Shown here: positions 28,911 through 37,200 of the stretch, piece after piece
Position numbering within the stretch: position 1 is the stretch's first letter
Layout: each line of letters begins with the position of its first letter
Program-made: the position numbers and the translations under genes
Notes under the pieces: model-generated
What the model was told of the DNA's origin: nothing
The model's input: the letters and a program-made list of their open reading frames with translations, nothing else
Database searches by the model: none
DNA from: Molossus alvarezi
Lineage: Eukaryota > Chordata > Mammalia > Chiroptera > Molossidae
Direction: 5' to 3'
DNA length: 64,000 nucleotides
Assembly (NCBI GenBank): GCA_037176705.1
Contig: CM073885.1
Span: forward strand, 168,568,290 to 168,632,289

Positions 28911-31900
28911 TTTTCAAGAATAATTCTATATAAATAAGAAAGGTTTGGAGTCAAAATGCAGACATATAATAAAATATATCAACCACGGACAGTAAAAGAA
29001 GTCAATTTACATGAGTTAATTGATAGTGCATAGAATTACAAAATTTTGTAGATATTTCCAACATTCAGTGGTGCTTTTAAAAATATTCTTTACCTTCAAA
29101 GCACAAACTTGTATCTATATAAATATAAAAAGAAAATGTGAGCCATTTTGCAAGTTTTTGATACCTTACCTCAGAAATAAAAGCACCGATATGTTTTACA
29201 TGGTTTAGCATAGGAGTGTCGGTCACAAATGTACACTTGTCCTTAGACTTTTTATACTCTTCTTTATAATGGATCTAAAAGAGAATAATTCACATGAGAG
29301 GAAGAAGAAAAGCAAATCGAATGCTCTGTTGCTGAACAGAAGAATTAATATGAGAAAGTCCATTTTCTGAAGTAAATACCCAAATGTAGAATAATGTTCA
29401 AAATAAGCCAAATCAAATAAACTGATGTCCAGCACAGAACTGCAAAGGTGATAAGGCACAATAAAGAAAGCTTCTTCTTCAGATAAACGAGGGTCTAGGA
29501 TCATGTGTGTTGGACTCACAATAATTATGAATCCTGTTGCCCAGTTTATTACCTTTAAGCCACTGACCTTAACAGTTAGGCCTATGGTCAGACAGAAATA
29601 CAGCTGCCTACCTCTAGGTTGAAAACAAGTAGACAGCAGGACATATGAAACCATTTAAGAAGTAGAGGTAGAAATAAACAAATGAAGATTGTTATTATAT
29701 TAGCATCATTACCTAGACCTGCTGGATTAGAAATAGGGACTTAAATTATGGCCACCATGGGCTTCCTGCTACTAATTAATTCCACTCAATTCGAACTTAT
29801 CCAATATACGAGCACCCATAGGCCTCCCATCCTCCTCCCCGTTCGCAACAAGAATAGAACCTGCCCAGAAAGTTCGCCACATGGTTGAGATTATTCCAGA
29901 ATGCTCCCTTACTGTGAATAAACAGATGAGCAAGAGAAAGATCAGAGAGGCTTTGCTGAGCAAGCTCACTTCTCCACTTGTACTCCCTAGTACAACAAGT
30001 CACTCCTTTTTTTCTTGGGAAGAGGCCAGAATTGTTGTTCTGGGGAAAGACCTCACATGGACACAAGAGCCAAGAAGAAGTCAGGAATTACGGAGAAGGA
30101 CCTAAAAACACAATCCCACTACCACACTAATTGCAGCCCAATCTGAAAACTGGGGAGACAAAATGTATGACTAGTTGAGAGGATGAAGGTTATTTGCTAA
30201 AGGTTATATCACCCTGTAATAAAGTCATGTTTATCTACCCAAGAAATGTAAACACTTAGGCTGAAAAAAAGGTCCCATGGTCTCCCTAATTATACCCTAA
30301 AAGTAAAGTTTAATTCTATATAGTCCCCGGTTCTTAATGGGCATGACTAATATTGATGTTACGCACAAACACTGCATAGGGATTTTACCACAGGCAAACC
30401 TGATTTGAAGGGCATTATTTGACCATAACCAGATATGAACGTACTAAGTAACATTATTTCAAAATACCATATTTCACTGCTGTGACTCTTAGATATTATA
30501 TGCCTACCACATCAAACATTTGCTTTATTCATGAAATCAACATTAGAACGTATTTATCTTCTCTGAGCACTAAATTACTTTTTTTTTCTTCTCAGAGATT
30601 AGCCATAATTTTAGGCCTCTGCAAATCACCCTCCTCAATCACTAGTAATTAAACCATTAAAGGCAGTATGATAAATAATAGGCTATTTTGATCATAAGGA
30701 GGGAGAAGAAAAAAAAAAGTATCCCGTTATATAACAAGTGTGAGAGAAAATAACCTGTCATTAGGCTTAAGTCAGCCTCATTATTTTTATCTTCCACCAC
30801 CATCTTTCCTTCTCACATTCACATTCTTCGCAGGGTGGTATGCGCCAGGCCACGCCTCCTGATAAGCTCTGACCTGAGCAGAATGTTCAGGAAAGCAGCA
30901 GGGATAAGGGTGAAGTACTTGCTTCCTTTGCTATGCAGGCCAACCGGTCAATCTTAAGTGTGGTCTCCATTCCTTTCTTTGGTCTTTATTTAAAAGATAC
31001 ACACACACACACACACACACGTTTCTAATTTCTAATCAACTGTCCAATGTGAATGGCCATAGTACCTTATCTTAAATTTTTACATAAAAAAAGGTCACCG
31101 ATTAGTAAGCTTCCTATACCCGGAGAAGACAGATGGAAGGAAATGCCAACAACTGACACACAGCCTGCAGCGGGACACAATCACTGAGCACACAGCCCTC
31201 TCCCAGTGCCACTGCGTATACATTCCTCAGGCGAGCGCAGCTCTGTCTCTGATGTGGAGTGCCTATGCAACCACTGTCTTTCTTAATAACAGAACCGAAG
31301 TGTATTTATCAGAGTAGCTGTACCCCTCCCTCAGCCCCAGACGACAATTATTCTAAACTAGGCCTGGTTTTCCTGCTGCCCTTGGCTAGTGATTGGCCCA
31401 GAAAGGCAGGGGCCCCGCTCTGGTTACATCAGTGGAGCCTTCCCAGCACGGCTCTGGTGATTCCGGTATGAAGGGAGAGCTTGTGGGCGATAGTCCTTCC
31501 CCCTTTCTCCTTCCCCAGCCACAGGGATGCGGGAGCAGCGATGTCCCAGTAAGGCAATAAGCCACTATACTAGTCTTGACAGAGCACAAGGAAAGGAATC
31601 TGAGAAACAAATAGCATCAGATATGCCAAGACCGGATGAGTGAAAAAAATGAATACCTATTTATTAAATCTCTGTGCTAGGGTGTCCCTGTGACAGGGTG
31701 TCTCTGTACTCATAACCAATACACCCCACACGTTATGTTCGGAGTGAGGAAAACAAGGGCGCGGCTGATGACTGGCGGAGCAGAAAGATGACCAAAATCT
31801 GTCGTTCTACTTTCACCTCGCCCCTCAGTCCCACCGGGTCCCAACTACAGCGAGAGCTGGAAGGGAGCAGCGGTGCCTCCTCTTCCTCACCTGCGTCCTT

Positions 31901-34900
31901 CACTTGAGTATGAGATCAGCTAATGGTTGCCAGTGGGTGACAGATGGAGCAACGTTTGAGGATATTTCCTTTTACAAGCGTTCTTAACCAAAAGTACCTA
32001 GAAAGGGTTTTCACATTGCTACTTGCAGTAAGGCCTGGAAGAAAGCACCAGGGCTCATCCCACTTGTTACCTGGGCTATCGCAGCCAAGCCTGCTGCCCG
32101 GGCTCTACCACCTTCCGAGCTCTCTCTGGAGCGCTAGCTGCAAATCTGATGTGTTCAGCCTTGGAAGGATTTACCCACAACACAGTGCTCACTGGCCTGG
32201 AAAACATTCTTTCTGCTGAGAAAGGGCTTCACCAAGGCCCTGAGTCAGAGGCTTCGTGCAGACGTGACCGAGCATGCTCTGCAGAGACTTTATGCCTGAG
32301 TTACAAGAAACATACAAAAGATCACCTTTGGCCTAATATTTTTATGACCATTTGACAAAAGGTCACTGGATCCATGATTCTGACTGCTTCATCTCGTCCA
32401 TAGGTTTGATTTGTTCAAGGATTGAGCAGATAGTGGACTAACAGGATAAAATAACAGAGACAGGTTGTCTGCAGAAATACGAAGCATGGCTTGGTTAACA
32501 GGAAATGGAAGAGGCTGCCTCAGAGGACCCGATGTTGTCTTCCGCACTGGGAAGTGGGTTGTGCAGGGGAACCCCGCAACATGGGCAGGTCGAGTGCAAA
32601 GCAGAAACCACGTGGGTCAGAGAAAACTTGAAAAATGCCTCATTCTGATCCCCGAAGTACAGCCACCTGCTCGGGAAAACGGAGAATTTGAAATAGTGCA
32701 GGCTTCCCAGGACTTCTCTCTAGACCAGTCCTACTTAATATTTTAATGAATTATCTGGCAAGGACACGACACAGCAAAGTCTGCAGGTCTGCTGGTGACC
32801 CCAAGCTCTCAGGGAGAGGGAAACGTCAAACTGAAAGAGCTGACCTGGGGCAGCGCTCAAAGGCCATGCCAGAGGGCAGACAACCACAGACGACCTTCAT
32901 CCGAGCAAGGGGACATCATTCGAACTACTATCAAAAGCTGATGAGCCCTAAGCAATCAGCTACAAGTCAGAAATGAGGACTGACAATGTCTGAGAAACAT
33001 GTCTTACAGAGGTTGATCTCAGCTCTCTGTAGCCCCCGAGTCCAAGGGGGGCTAAACATCAGCACAAAGGGCACGGGGAAACAAAGCAAAACATCGTCCC
33101 ACCCCAAAGGCCATCCATATCTGGACTCCTGCGTGCAGATCTGGTTATCACACCCCAGTGAAGACGTATAAAAACAGAAGGGGTACAAAGGGGGACAGTT
33201 AGAATGATGATGAAGGGGACATACAAAGGCTGCTCCATGAAGAGAACCCCATAAAATTATCCTTTCCATCTTAAAAAATAAATAAAATGGAGCAGTGACA
33301 AGTGGTTGTGGACTTAGCCAGACCTAAGTTGAATCTGCCCCCATCGCTGGCTAGCCAGGTGGCCTTGGGTAAGAGAGTGTTGCACCACCTCTGAACTGAG
33401 GCTCACAGAACCAGGAACACAGAGCATAAGAATGTACGTGGAGTGCCTGGCATACTGCGAGAAGGGCAGAACATCGTGGTGGACCAGGCTTGGGAGGCAG
33501 ACAGACCTTGTGTCAAATCCCAGGTCTGGGTCTCATGAGCTGTGTGGTTTGATCACCGGAATGTGAGGCTGCTTCTTAAAGCTTAAGGATGCAGGACCCC
33601 ACCAAGCAGGCAAACAACACACCAAATTCTCGCGGTGACATCGGCTGCAGACAGACTGCCCTCAGACAAACAAAAGGCGCAGGTCACATGGACGCCCCTC
33701 GGGATATAATGAATTAGAAAACAAAACTAAGGGACTTGAAGGTTTGTCTCTAAACTAAATTTGAGACCAGGGAAAAGACAGGCACACTAAATTAAATGTG
33801 GAGCCCTGTCTAGAACTCCATCGAACTGTGTGTGGTAATCCATCCATTTGTATATCTGTTTTAGCTCCATGATTAATGCAACCTCAAATATACATTTTAG
33901 ACCACCATTTAGTCATGCAGACAATATAACAGAGATGACTTCAAATATAAGTTCATCTGCTTCATATAAAGCCATTTGTAGTGCCCTGGCTGGTGCGGCT
34001 CAGAGGTTGAGCATGCACCAAAAGGTCGCTGGTTCAATTCCCGGCCAAGGCACAAGCCCAGGTGGTGGATTGGATTCCCAGTCGGGGTGAGTGTGGGAGG
34101 CAACCCATCCATGTGTTTCTCTCTCTCCCTCTTCCCCCCCTTCTTCTCCCTCTAAAAGCAACAAAAACATATTTTTTAAAAAATAAATTGCTTATTCTTT
34201 AAAAATAAATTAAAATGTTGGCAGTGTCACCATCACTAATATTAGTGTAAAATTAATAATAAAGGTAAGATAAACTGCATAGAAATCTGCAGCGAGAGAG
34301 CACAGCAACATGGCTGAGAGCGAGGCTTTGTGTATGCGTCCCGTCCCCCACTGCCTAGCTGTGTGACCCCGAAGTCACTTAGCCTTTCCGAGCCTCTGCT
34401 TCCTGACCTCTGCAGCGGAAAACAACAGACCCTGCCCCACACCCTTCAGTGCCTAGCACATGGCACTCAATAAATCATAACCACTGCAAACATTTTTACT
34501 GTTATCATGATAGTATTATTATTACAGTTTACAACAGGCTTTCATATACATAGCTTATGGCTATTACTTAACAATGGAACTAAGAAATGCTTAATTTAAA
34601 GTTAATTACATCATATGACAAGTATATGGGAAGAGGTATGATTCCCACCATGCTTTGGCTTTTTCTGACAAATCTTTTCCACAAGGCAATTCTCTGACAA
34701 CTCTTTTAATGAGGATCATCTTATTTCATTTCTCACCCCTAGTGAGCAATTCTTTTCCTTGTACTTCTAGAATTCATTTTAATTATTTACTGTAAAAATA
34801 TATAAATGAGTTAGTGTTACACTCCTAAGATTTCCTTGAAATATAATATAAACCGATCCCAGTTAATGAAAAAAATCACAATAAAAATGCTCCTTTTTAT

Positions 34901-35674
34901 TACTATCATCATCATCATCTAGTTCAGGGTTCTTAACATGCAGTTCAGTTATCCATAAATTCTAAACTGCAAATCAATATTATGTGCACACAGGTACTAT
35001 TATGCACTTTTTTGGTTTGGAAAACTACTACAGTCATCAGATTTCTCAAAAAGACCCCCCAATTTTTTTTAATCATTCATTTAAATAGACAGCTTCCCAA
35101 ACATTGTACATCATTATACAAATTATAAAGGTTTTGGGTTCTCAAAGAAATATGCTCTGAATTCAATGCTTTCTGATTCATGCTGGAATGACCGAAATCC
35201 GTAAGGGACAGGGTTCTGGATTAAGAACACAGAGACCAGCTCCCACAGAAATTCTCTGTACAGGTGACTTTGAGAAATCACCTAAAATTTCTAGACTCAG
35301 TTCCATCATCCGGAAAACAACTGTGTTTTAATAGGTGGTTTCAGGCTTTTCTCTCTAGCTCTATAAGTCTATGACATAACATTCTATGGCATGCAATGCA
35401 AAATGAGACAAAATTTACTTAAGCCACTTACATCACTAATGAGTTCGGTGCATTTTCTGGCCAATTCCATGCTCAGATCTTCAATAACTGGCTTAAAAAA
35501 TACCTGTCCAGAAAAAAAGGGAAAGAAAACATATTTCTAATCATTAACTGAGAGAAACAAATACCCTTCTTCAGCAGGTGCTTGTCCACTCACCCTGTCT
35601 TCTCCATTTTCTTCTTCCTCTGGTTTTTCCTCTTCAGTTTCATCCTTTACATCCTCAAATACAGGGACCTTCAT
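1634..35674 (-). CDS. NEBL: NEBL (nebulette), N-terminal part: nine coding exons
   Basis: Nebulette is a cardiac Z-disc and thin-filament protein of the nebulin family. Its roughly 35-residue repeats bind actin, tropomyosin and troponin, and its C-terminal SH3 domain binds Z-disc partners (family knowledge). Seen here: nine exons join as 35674-35594, 35503-35432, 29274-29170, 26974-26864, 20927-20817, 13214-13113, 11935-11834, 3480-3367 and 1735-1634. They total 900 nt and about 300 codons with no in-frame stop. All introns are GT-AG and all junctions are phase 0. Exons 3 to 9 each start with a xxYK or xxYR motif, and SDIHYKEEY spans the exon 2/3 junction, matching the nebulin SDxxYK signature. 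The N-terminus MKVPVFEDVKDETEEE and the module containing MKDKKHHYNPLES match nebulette rather than nebulin or NRAP as I remember them. The downstream repeats, linker and SH3 exons are outside the window. Confidence 0.95.
2180..2400 (-). repeat. MIR SINE relic
   Basis: It reads antisense to MIR: a TTTACTCTGTGCCA-type stretch, then the core CAGATGAGGAAACTGAGGCA, then a degraded tRNA-like end. It is strongly diverged, consistent with an ancient mammalian insertion. Confidence 0.75.
2458..2491. repeat. (CA)n microsatellite
   Basis: A simple CA dinucleotide run follows a C-rich stretch; it is slightly interrupted by TACA units. Confidence 0.85.
3367..3480 (-). CDS. NEBL: NEBL coding exon 8, nebulin-like repeat (residues 229-266)
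   Basis: The exon has 38 codons, IKYKEKFDNEMKDKKHHYNP followed by a helix ending ATELASN. It is longer than the 35-residue standard module, as expected for this position of nebulette. The acceptor is ATGGCAG and the donor is AAT|GTAAGT. It was one of the exons that fixed the gene identity. Confidence 0.95.
7545..7690. repeat. Ancient L2-like relic
   Basis: The pattern CGAGTGCCTAATCTGTGCCA followed by CTGCCCCTATGGAGCCCAT is the familiar degraded form of an ancient mammalian repeat. The exact family and strand are not assigned. Confidence 0.5.
8446..8490. repeat. TTTTG/TTG simple repeat
   Basis: A TTTTG run passes into a TTG run. On the minus strand a TTG/CAA tract like this reads as poly-glutamine in a short spurious frame, which is not a gene. 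Confidence 0.85.
8780..9470. other. CpG-containing GC-rich patch inside NEBL intron 7, function unknown
   Basis: This roughly 700-bp block is far richer in G+C and CpG than the surrounding AT-rich intron. It begins just after a polyG run at 8757-8776. Long open frames occur on both strands, which is expected from GC-rich sequence poor in stop codons, and I recognise no protein domain. It could be a small CpG island, an enhancer, a degraded retrocopy, or an isochore-like local feature. No SINE or LINE match is visible to me inside it. Confidence 0.5.
9950..11470 (-). mobile_element. Old antisense L1 ORF2/3' fragment, interrupted by a SINE
   Basis: The text matches the antisense of L1 ORF2 C-terminal sequence: a GAGCATCTTTTTCA motif, TGTATATTCTAGATATTA, GGAATTCATTTTTATATGGT and CAGCACCATTTATTAA occur in the right order. 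Divergence is high and reading frames are destroyed. A young SINE at 10136-10376 splits it. The edges are approximate. Confidence 0.7.
10136..10376 (+). mobile_element. Ves-type tRNA-derived SINE (hairpin-tailed family), perfect 13-bp TSD
   Basis: The head is tRNA-like, with a box A-like GGTTTGCTCAGTGGTTAGAG and a box B-like GGTTCAATTCC. A CT-rich stretch follows, then a terminal hairpin ATCCTC-CTGT-GAGGAT and an A-rich tail. The flanking duplication AAAAGAACTTTTG (10123-10135 and 10377-10389) is perfect, which indicates a fairly recent L1-mediated insertion. Confidence 0.93.
11834..11935 (-). CDS. NEBL: NEBL coding exon 7, nebulin-like repeat (residues 195-228)
   Basis: The exon has 34 codons, AEYKKGQGVMNKEPAVIGRP through EASKLSSQ. 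The acceptor is CATTTTAG and the donor is CAA|GTAAGA. The module has the standard YKK start and a proline-containing middle (IGRPDF). Confidence 0.95.
11936..13112 (-). other. NEBL intron 6
   Basis: A short intron of 1177 bp. Its one recognisable feature is the SPIN-like hAT element at 12708-12896. Confidence 0.8.
12708..12896. mobile_element. SPIN-like non-autonomous hAT transposon (189 bp), 8-bp TSD
   Basis: The terminal inverted repeats CAGCGGTTCTCAACCT and AGGTTGAGAACCGCTG are perfect over 16 bp. The element is flanked by identical 8-bp duplications ATTTAAAA (12700-12707 and 12897-12904), the hAT hallmark. The body contains TGTGGGTCGCGACCCC and ATGGTTGGGGGTCACC, which I recognise from the SPIN family of miniature elements. 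There is no transposase, so movement would have needed an enzyme supplied in trans. Confidence 0.93.
13113..13214 (-). CDS. NEBL: NEBL coding exon 6, nebulin-like repeat (residues 161-194)
   Basis: The exon has 34 codons, ISYRKDMQDTHVYSAGLDRP through SKIISN. The acceptor is TTGATCAG, whose pyrimidine tract is interrupted by GA. The donor AAT|GTAATC lacks the usual G at +5. The frame is open and in phase with its neighbours. Confidence 0.94.
16275..16370 (-). repeat. MIR-like relic
   Basis: CATGCCGGGCACTGTTCTAA followed by TTAATTTATTAAATCCTCAC is the antisense of the MIR 3' half. Confidence 0.6.
17225..17375 (-). repeat. Weak MIR-like relic
   Basis: ATTATTATTACTGTCATT, then TTTAATTTTATCATCACTAC and GAGATGGACAAGATACTAA, follow the antisense MIR order with heavy divergence. 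Confidence 0.4.
18145..18330 (-). repeat. MIR-like relic
   Basis: ATCTCATTTTACACTTGGGA, then GACTTGTCCAAGGTCATGCA, then AACCCTGGTCTGACTCCAGC are in antisense MIR order. Confidence 0.65.
19505..19685 (+). repeat. MIR-like relic
   Basis: Sense order is kept in degraded form: TCTCCTTTTCCTCGACTACA, AAAATGGAAATCGGTACA, then TGTGAGAATTGGAGATGATC. Confidence 0.55.
20817..20927 (-). CDS. NEBL: NEBL coding exon 5, nebulin-like repeat (residues 124-160)
   Basis: The exon has 37 codons, IAYRQKHDAARGFSGYAHMK through VNKHQSN. The acceptor is GTGTTTCAG, preceded by a short CA run on the plus strand, and the donor is AAC|GTAAGG. The HMKEPPE segment is a distinctive nebulette landmark. The xxYK position carries YR, a conservative change. 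Confidence 0.95.
21730..21845 (+). repeat. L2-like 3' end
   Basis: AGATAGAACATAAATGTCTG, then AGACTGGCACAGAGTAAACA and ATAAATATTTGCTCAAATGA with a short ATGA repeat, match the degraded 3' end of an ancient LINE. Confidence 0.55.
21977..22257 (+). mobile_element. Ves-type SINE (hairpin-tailed family) with expanded CT tract
   Basis: Head GGCCTGGCCAGTTTGGCTCA, box B-like GGGTTTGATTCC, a very long CT microsatellite (about 22140-22185), then CTGTCTGAAGATAAATG and a decayed terminal hairpin ATACTA-GGGT-GAGGAT. An approximate AAAAAGAGAG duplication flanks it. Confidence 0.9.
22140..22210. repeat. (CT)n and (CCCT)n microsatellite inside the SINE
   Basis: The pyrimidine stretch typical of this SINE has expanded into a pure CT run followed by CCCT units. 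Confidence 0.9.
24699..24782 (-). mobile_element. Short SINE copy: tRNA-like head only, CAAAA-rich tail
   Basis: Read on the minus strand it is the first 84 bp of the Ves-type unit: CCCTGGCTGGTTTGGCTCAG through GGGCATGTACC. It then passes straight into an AAAAC/CAAAA-rich tail (plus-strand 24648-24698). The tRNA-unrelated half and terminal hairpin are absent. Confidence 0.88.
25648..25889 (-). mobile_element. Ves-type SINE (hairpin-tailed), perfect 14-bp TSD
   Basis: A full antisense copy: polyT, hairpin ATCCTC-ACCT-GAGGAC, GA-rich stretch, tRNA-like head ending CCAACCAGGGT. The duplication GGTATCCTCTATTT (25634-25647 and 25890-25903) is perfect. Confidence 0.94.
25985..26225 (+). repeat. 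MIR SINE relic, nearly full length
   Basis: The order GACTCTGGAGCCAGACAATC, GTGTGACCTACGGTTAGTTA, CTCAGTTTCCACCTCTCCAA, AAGCACTTCTATGTGTTTAC follows MIR in sense from head to tail. Confidence 0.8.
26310..26530. repeat. Ancient L2-like relic
   Basis: ATTTTCTATGTACCAGGGAC, then AGCAGGGAACAAGAAGATGA and CCCTGCTCTCACATCGCTTG, then GTGCTGTAAAGAAAACAGTA. This is a widespread old mammalian repeat; the family is not assigned. Confidence 0.6.
26864..26974 (-). CDS. NEBL: NEBL coding exon 4, nebulin-like repeat (residues 87-123)
   Basis: The exon has 37 codons, TKYKGTTKADLSNSLYK through VTQLQSE. The acceptor is CCCTAG. The donor GAG|GTGTGC fits the consensus poorly from +3 onward, but the frame stays open and the protein match is unambiguous. 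One module, phase 0 on both sides. Confidence 0.95.
27115..27450 (-). mobile_element. 5'-truncated L1: ORF2 C-terminus and 3' UTR
   Basis: Read on the minus strand it starts in the ORF2 C-terminal text (AAATAAGCCAGTCAGAGAAA), reaches a stop and then a GC-rich 3' UTR. It ends CTCAATAATAAAGATAATAA. The 3' UTR carries the TGCATATATGCA block also found at 47571 and 48945. Confidence 0.85.
28670..28907 (+). mobile_element. Diverged Ves-type SINE with CT and TA microsatellites
   Basis: The head TACCCTGGCTGGGTGGCTCA is followed by a box B-like GGTTCAATCCC, a CT-rich run, then ATCTTCAGGTGAGAAAT, a weak remnant of the terminal hairpin, and a (TA)n tail. No convincing duplication. Confidence 0.82.
29170..29274 (-). 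CDS. NEBL: NEBL coding exon 3, nebulin-like repeat (residues 52-86)
   Basis: The exon has 35 codons, exactly one canonical nebulin module. It starts IHYKEEYKKSKDKCTFV and ends HIGAFISE. The acceptor is TTTTAG and the donor is GAG|GTAAGG. The basic KKSKDK stretch followed by a TDTP turn is the usual actin-binding repeat layout. Confidence 0.95.
30999..31020. repeat. (AC)n microsatellite
   Basis: A simple AC dinucleotide run. Confidence 0.85.
32690..33260 (+). repeat. CR1/L3-type ancient LINE relic
   Basis: The order of degraded blocks follows the reverse-transcriptase region of mammalian L3/CR1: TTTTAATGAATTATCTGGCA, then GTCTGCTGGTGACCCCAAGC at the active-site position, then ACCCCAGTGAAGACGTATAA and GTACAAAGGGGGACAGTTAG. 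All frames are broken. The assignment is by eye from memory of the family. Confidence 0.55.
33296..33465 (+). repeat. MIR SINE relic
   Basis: GTGGACTTAGCCAGACCTAA, TGGCCTTGGGTAAGAGAG, CTCTGAACTGAGGCTCAC and GAGTGCCTGGCATACTG are in MIR sense order. Confidence 0.65.
33475..33590 (+). repeat. MIR SINE relic (5' half)
   Basis: CTTGGGAGGCAGACAGACCT, GTCAAATCCCAGGTCTGG and GAGCTGTGTGGTTTGATC match the MIR head and core. Confidence 0.6.
33984..34180 (+). mobile_element. Ves SINE (classic family without hairpin tail)
   Basis: Head GCCCTGGCTGGTGCGGCTCA, box B-like GGTTCAATTCCC, then a CT-rich stretch ending TCTCCCTCTAAAAGCAAC. It lacks the GTCCTC...GAGGAT terminal hairpin. Confidence 0.88.
34300..34475 (+). 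repeat. MIR SINE relic
   Basis: CCTAGCTGTGTGACCCCGAA, CTTAGCCTTTCCGAGCCTCT and CAGTGCCTAGCACATGGCAC are in sense MIR order. Confidence 0.75.
35200..35375 (+). repeat. MIR-like relic
   Basis: GACTTTGAGAAATCACCTAA, TAGACTCAGTTCCATCATCC and a diverged 3' part suggest a MIR-family copy. Confidence 0.45.
35432..35503 (-). CDS. NEBL: NEBL coding exon 2 (residues 28-51)
   Basis: The exon has 24 codons, starts VFFKPVIEDLSMELARK and ends CTELISD. The acceptor is CTGGACAG and the donor is GAT|GTAAGT. The terminal SD joins with the next exon's IHYKEEY to form the SDxxYK signature, so the nebulin module crosses the splice junction. It is separated from exon 1 by an intron of only 90 bp. Confidence 0.95.
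35504..35593 (-). other. NEBL: NEBL intron 1, unusually short (90 bp)
   Basis: It runs from donor GTGAGT to acceptor TTTTTTTCTGGACAG. A good branch-point candidate, TTAATGA, precedes a strong polypyrimidine tract. All other introns in this window are between about 1.2 and 8.4 kb. Confidence 0.9.
35594..35674 (-). CDS. NEBL: NEBL coding exon 1: start codon and acidic N-terminus (residues 1-27)
   Basis: The ATG is at 35674-35672, with A at position -3 and at +4. The exon encodes MKVPVFEDVKDETEEE followed by more glutamates and ends ...NGEDR; 13 of 27 residues are Asp or Glu. This acidic leader is characteristic of nebulette and has no actin-binding repeat. The donor reads AGG|GTGAGT at 35593. 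Directly upstream lies a CA/TA microsatellite with no alternative in-frame ATG of similar quality, which supports this start. The length is exactly 27 codons. Confidence 0.95.
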
Positions 35675-35960
35675 TTTTACTCTGTGTGTGTGTGTGTGTA
35701 TATATATATGTGTGTGTGTATATATATATTAATTCACTAACGTAGCATCTGTTTATGTACTAAAGCACCCTTGAGATCTTAGCATCTCTGGTGTTCTGGC
35801 AGAAATGACCTTACCCAGGCCTCCTCCCTATTTAGCTCACACTTCACTCTCCTTATCACAACTGTGTGTGAGTGGATGGAACAGGATCCCAGAGATTGAC
35901 CAGGGCTAGCCTCCCAAGGCTCATTTCAATGAGCAAAGTTCAGTTTTATGAACATTAAAA
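35675..35960 (-). promoter_or_regulatory. NEBL: Putative 5' UTR and proximal promoter of the nebulette transcript
   Basis: This is inferred from position only. On the minus strand the region contains a TGATAA (GATA-type) site, a GCTAAATAGG A/T-rich element loosely like a MEF2 or TATA box, and an AAGGTCA nuclear-receptor half-site, all within 300 bp of the ATG. Such motifs are common by chance. There is no CpG island, as is usual for tissue-restricted muscle genes. The transcription start cannot be placed from sequence alone. Confidence 0.35.
35682..35729. repeat. Composite (TG)n/(TA)n microsatellite just upstream of the NEBL start codon
   Basis: On the plus strand TG repeats alternate with TA repeats: TG run, TA run, TG run, TA run. 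The tract ends about 8 bases before the ATG, so it lies either in the 5' UTR or at the promoter edge of the nebulette transcript. Confidence 0.9.
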
Positions 35961-37200
35961 GTCAGTCTTCTTTTAACTGGTTAAGAAATTCAAAAAAGAT
36001 CATTCATTTATATTTTATTAATCTGATTCATTTATAAAAGAGTTTGAAAAAGACTTCAAGATTCGGGGAAAACCACTCACCTATAACATTCAAGATAGCA
36101 CAGTCAGAAGCCTGTTATCTCAAAGAATTGCTCAACTCCTAAATAAAGCTTTCACTAGAATGTCAGACAGCTCTGATTTGGAATAGAGAATCTGGATCAT
36201 TCAAACTCATTTCATTAACCTAAGTTAAAGACTTTATGAGATATAAATGTACTTGTCACATTCTTAAAAGTGCTTTATATTAGCTGATTAAAGGACAGTA
36301 ATTTATTATGAAAAGCTCTTTGCACCCTTCAAAAAATCGATTATGAGTTAATTATAATGGTTAATCCTATATTGCTATTGTATTATTTTAATTGTAAACA
36401 TCATTAAACCTGAGAAGTTGCAGTTAACATATGCTGATATACCATTTGAGAATTCCAGAAACATTGGTTTCAAAAATTAATAGTCATCTCTTTCAATTCT
36501 GTCTGTTGTGTCCATTTTTACAAACTTGCTCATTGTTTATATATTCCTCAATGTGTACTACATACTCAGAAAAGTTTGAGAAAATAAACTATAACAATAT
36601 TTATAATGTGGAATATGTTGTCGGTTATATAATTTAAAATATATTTCTCAAAACAAATACTTTCATGTCAATTTAGGCAATTCTAAGATTCTAGCCAACT
36701 CATAATTTATCAATTTGGTTATTTAAATCCTAGGATAAATTAATATTTATACAGCCACAGCAGATAAGCACTGGACATAAAAAGAATACCTTATGGTGAA
36801 TAATTAATTTATAAAAAATATAGCTTTATTCAAAATAACACATCGTTCTAAATAGCCAAGTATAATGCTATTTTCTCTTGATACCATATATAGTTTTAAA
36901 TTTATTTTTTAATTGCCTTGGCCTTGCCTAAACTAAAAATTCTACATGGTCATCATGGATAGATAGTTTCTCAAACTGTGTTCCTTGAGGCTCCAGTTCC
37001 ACAGAATACATGAAGGGGAAAGGTGTTTCTTAAACAAACATGTTTGGGGAAACTTGTTTACCGATCTCTACACCTGCCACTGGAGACCCACACAGCATAA
37101 GGGCACATGAGAAGCTCTGAGAAGACCCACAACCAAGAAAAGCATTTAAGTTTGCTTAACCCAGCATTTCCCAAACATGAAATCCTATCCATCAAATCTA
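35961..37200. other. Upstream of NEBL start, no recognised gene
   Basis: AT-rich, with no exon or young repeat. A CTCAAACTGTGTTCCTTGAG stretch near 36970 may be an old DNA-transposon relic, but I could not assign it. Confidence 0.5.

Larger units (their letters stand above)
26975..29169 (-). other. NEBL intron 3
   Basis: It contains an antisense L1 3' end at 27115-27450, a SINE at 28670-28907 and a (TA)n run. Nothing is recognised between 27460 and 28660. Confidence 0.7.
29275..35431 (-). other. NEBL intron 2, about 6.2 kb
   Basis: It holds an (AC)n run at about 30999, a CR1/L3 relic at about 32690-33260, two MIR relics near 33300 and 33480, a SINE at 33984 and MIR-like relics near 34300 and 35200. 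From 29700 to 32650 I recognise no repeat apart from the AC run. Confidence 0.65.

Noticed and set aside
29223..29654. 143-residue open frame on the minus strand
   Set aside because: It overlaps NEBL exon 3 in a different frame and runs into intron. It shows no domain and is a chance frame.
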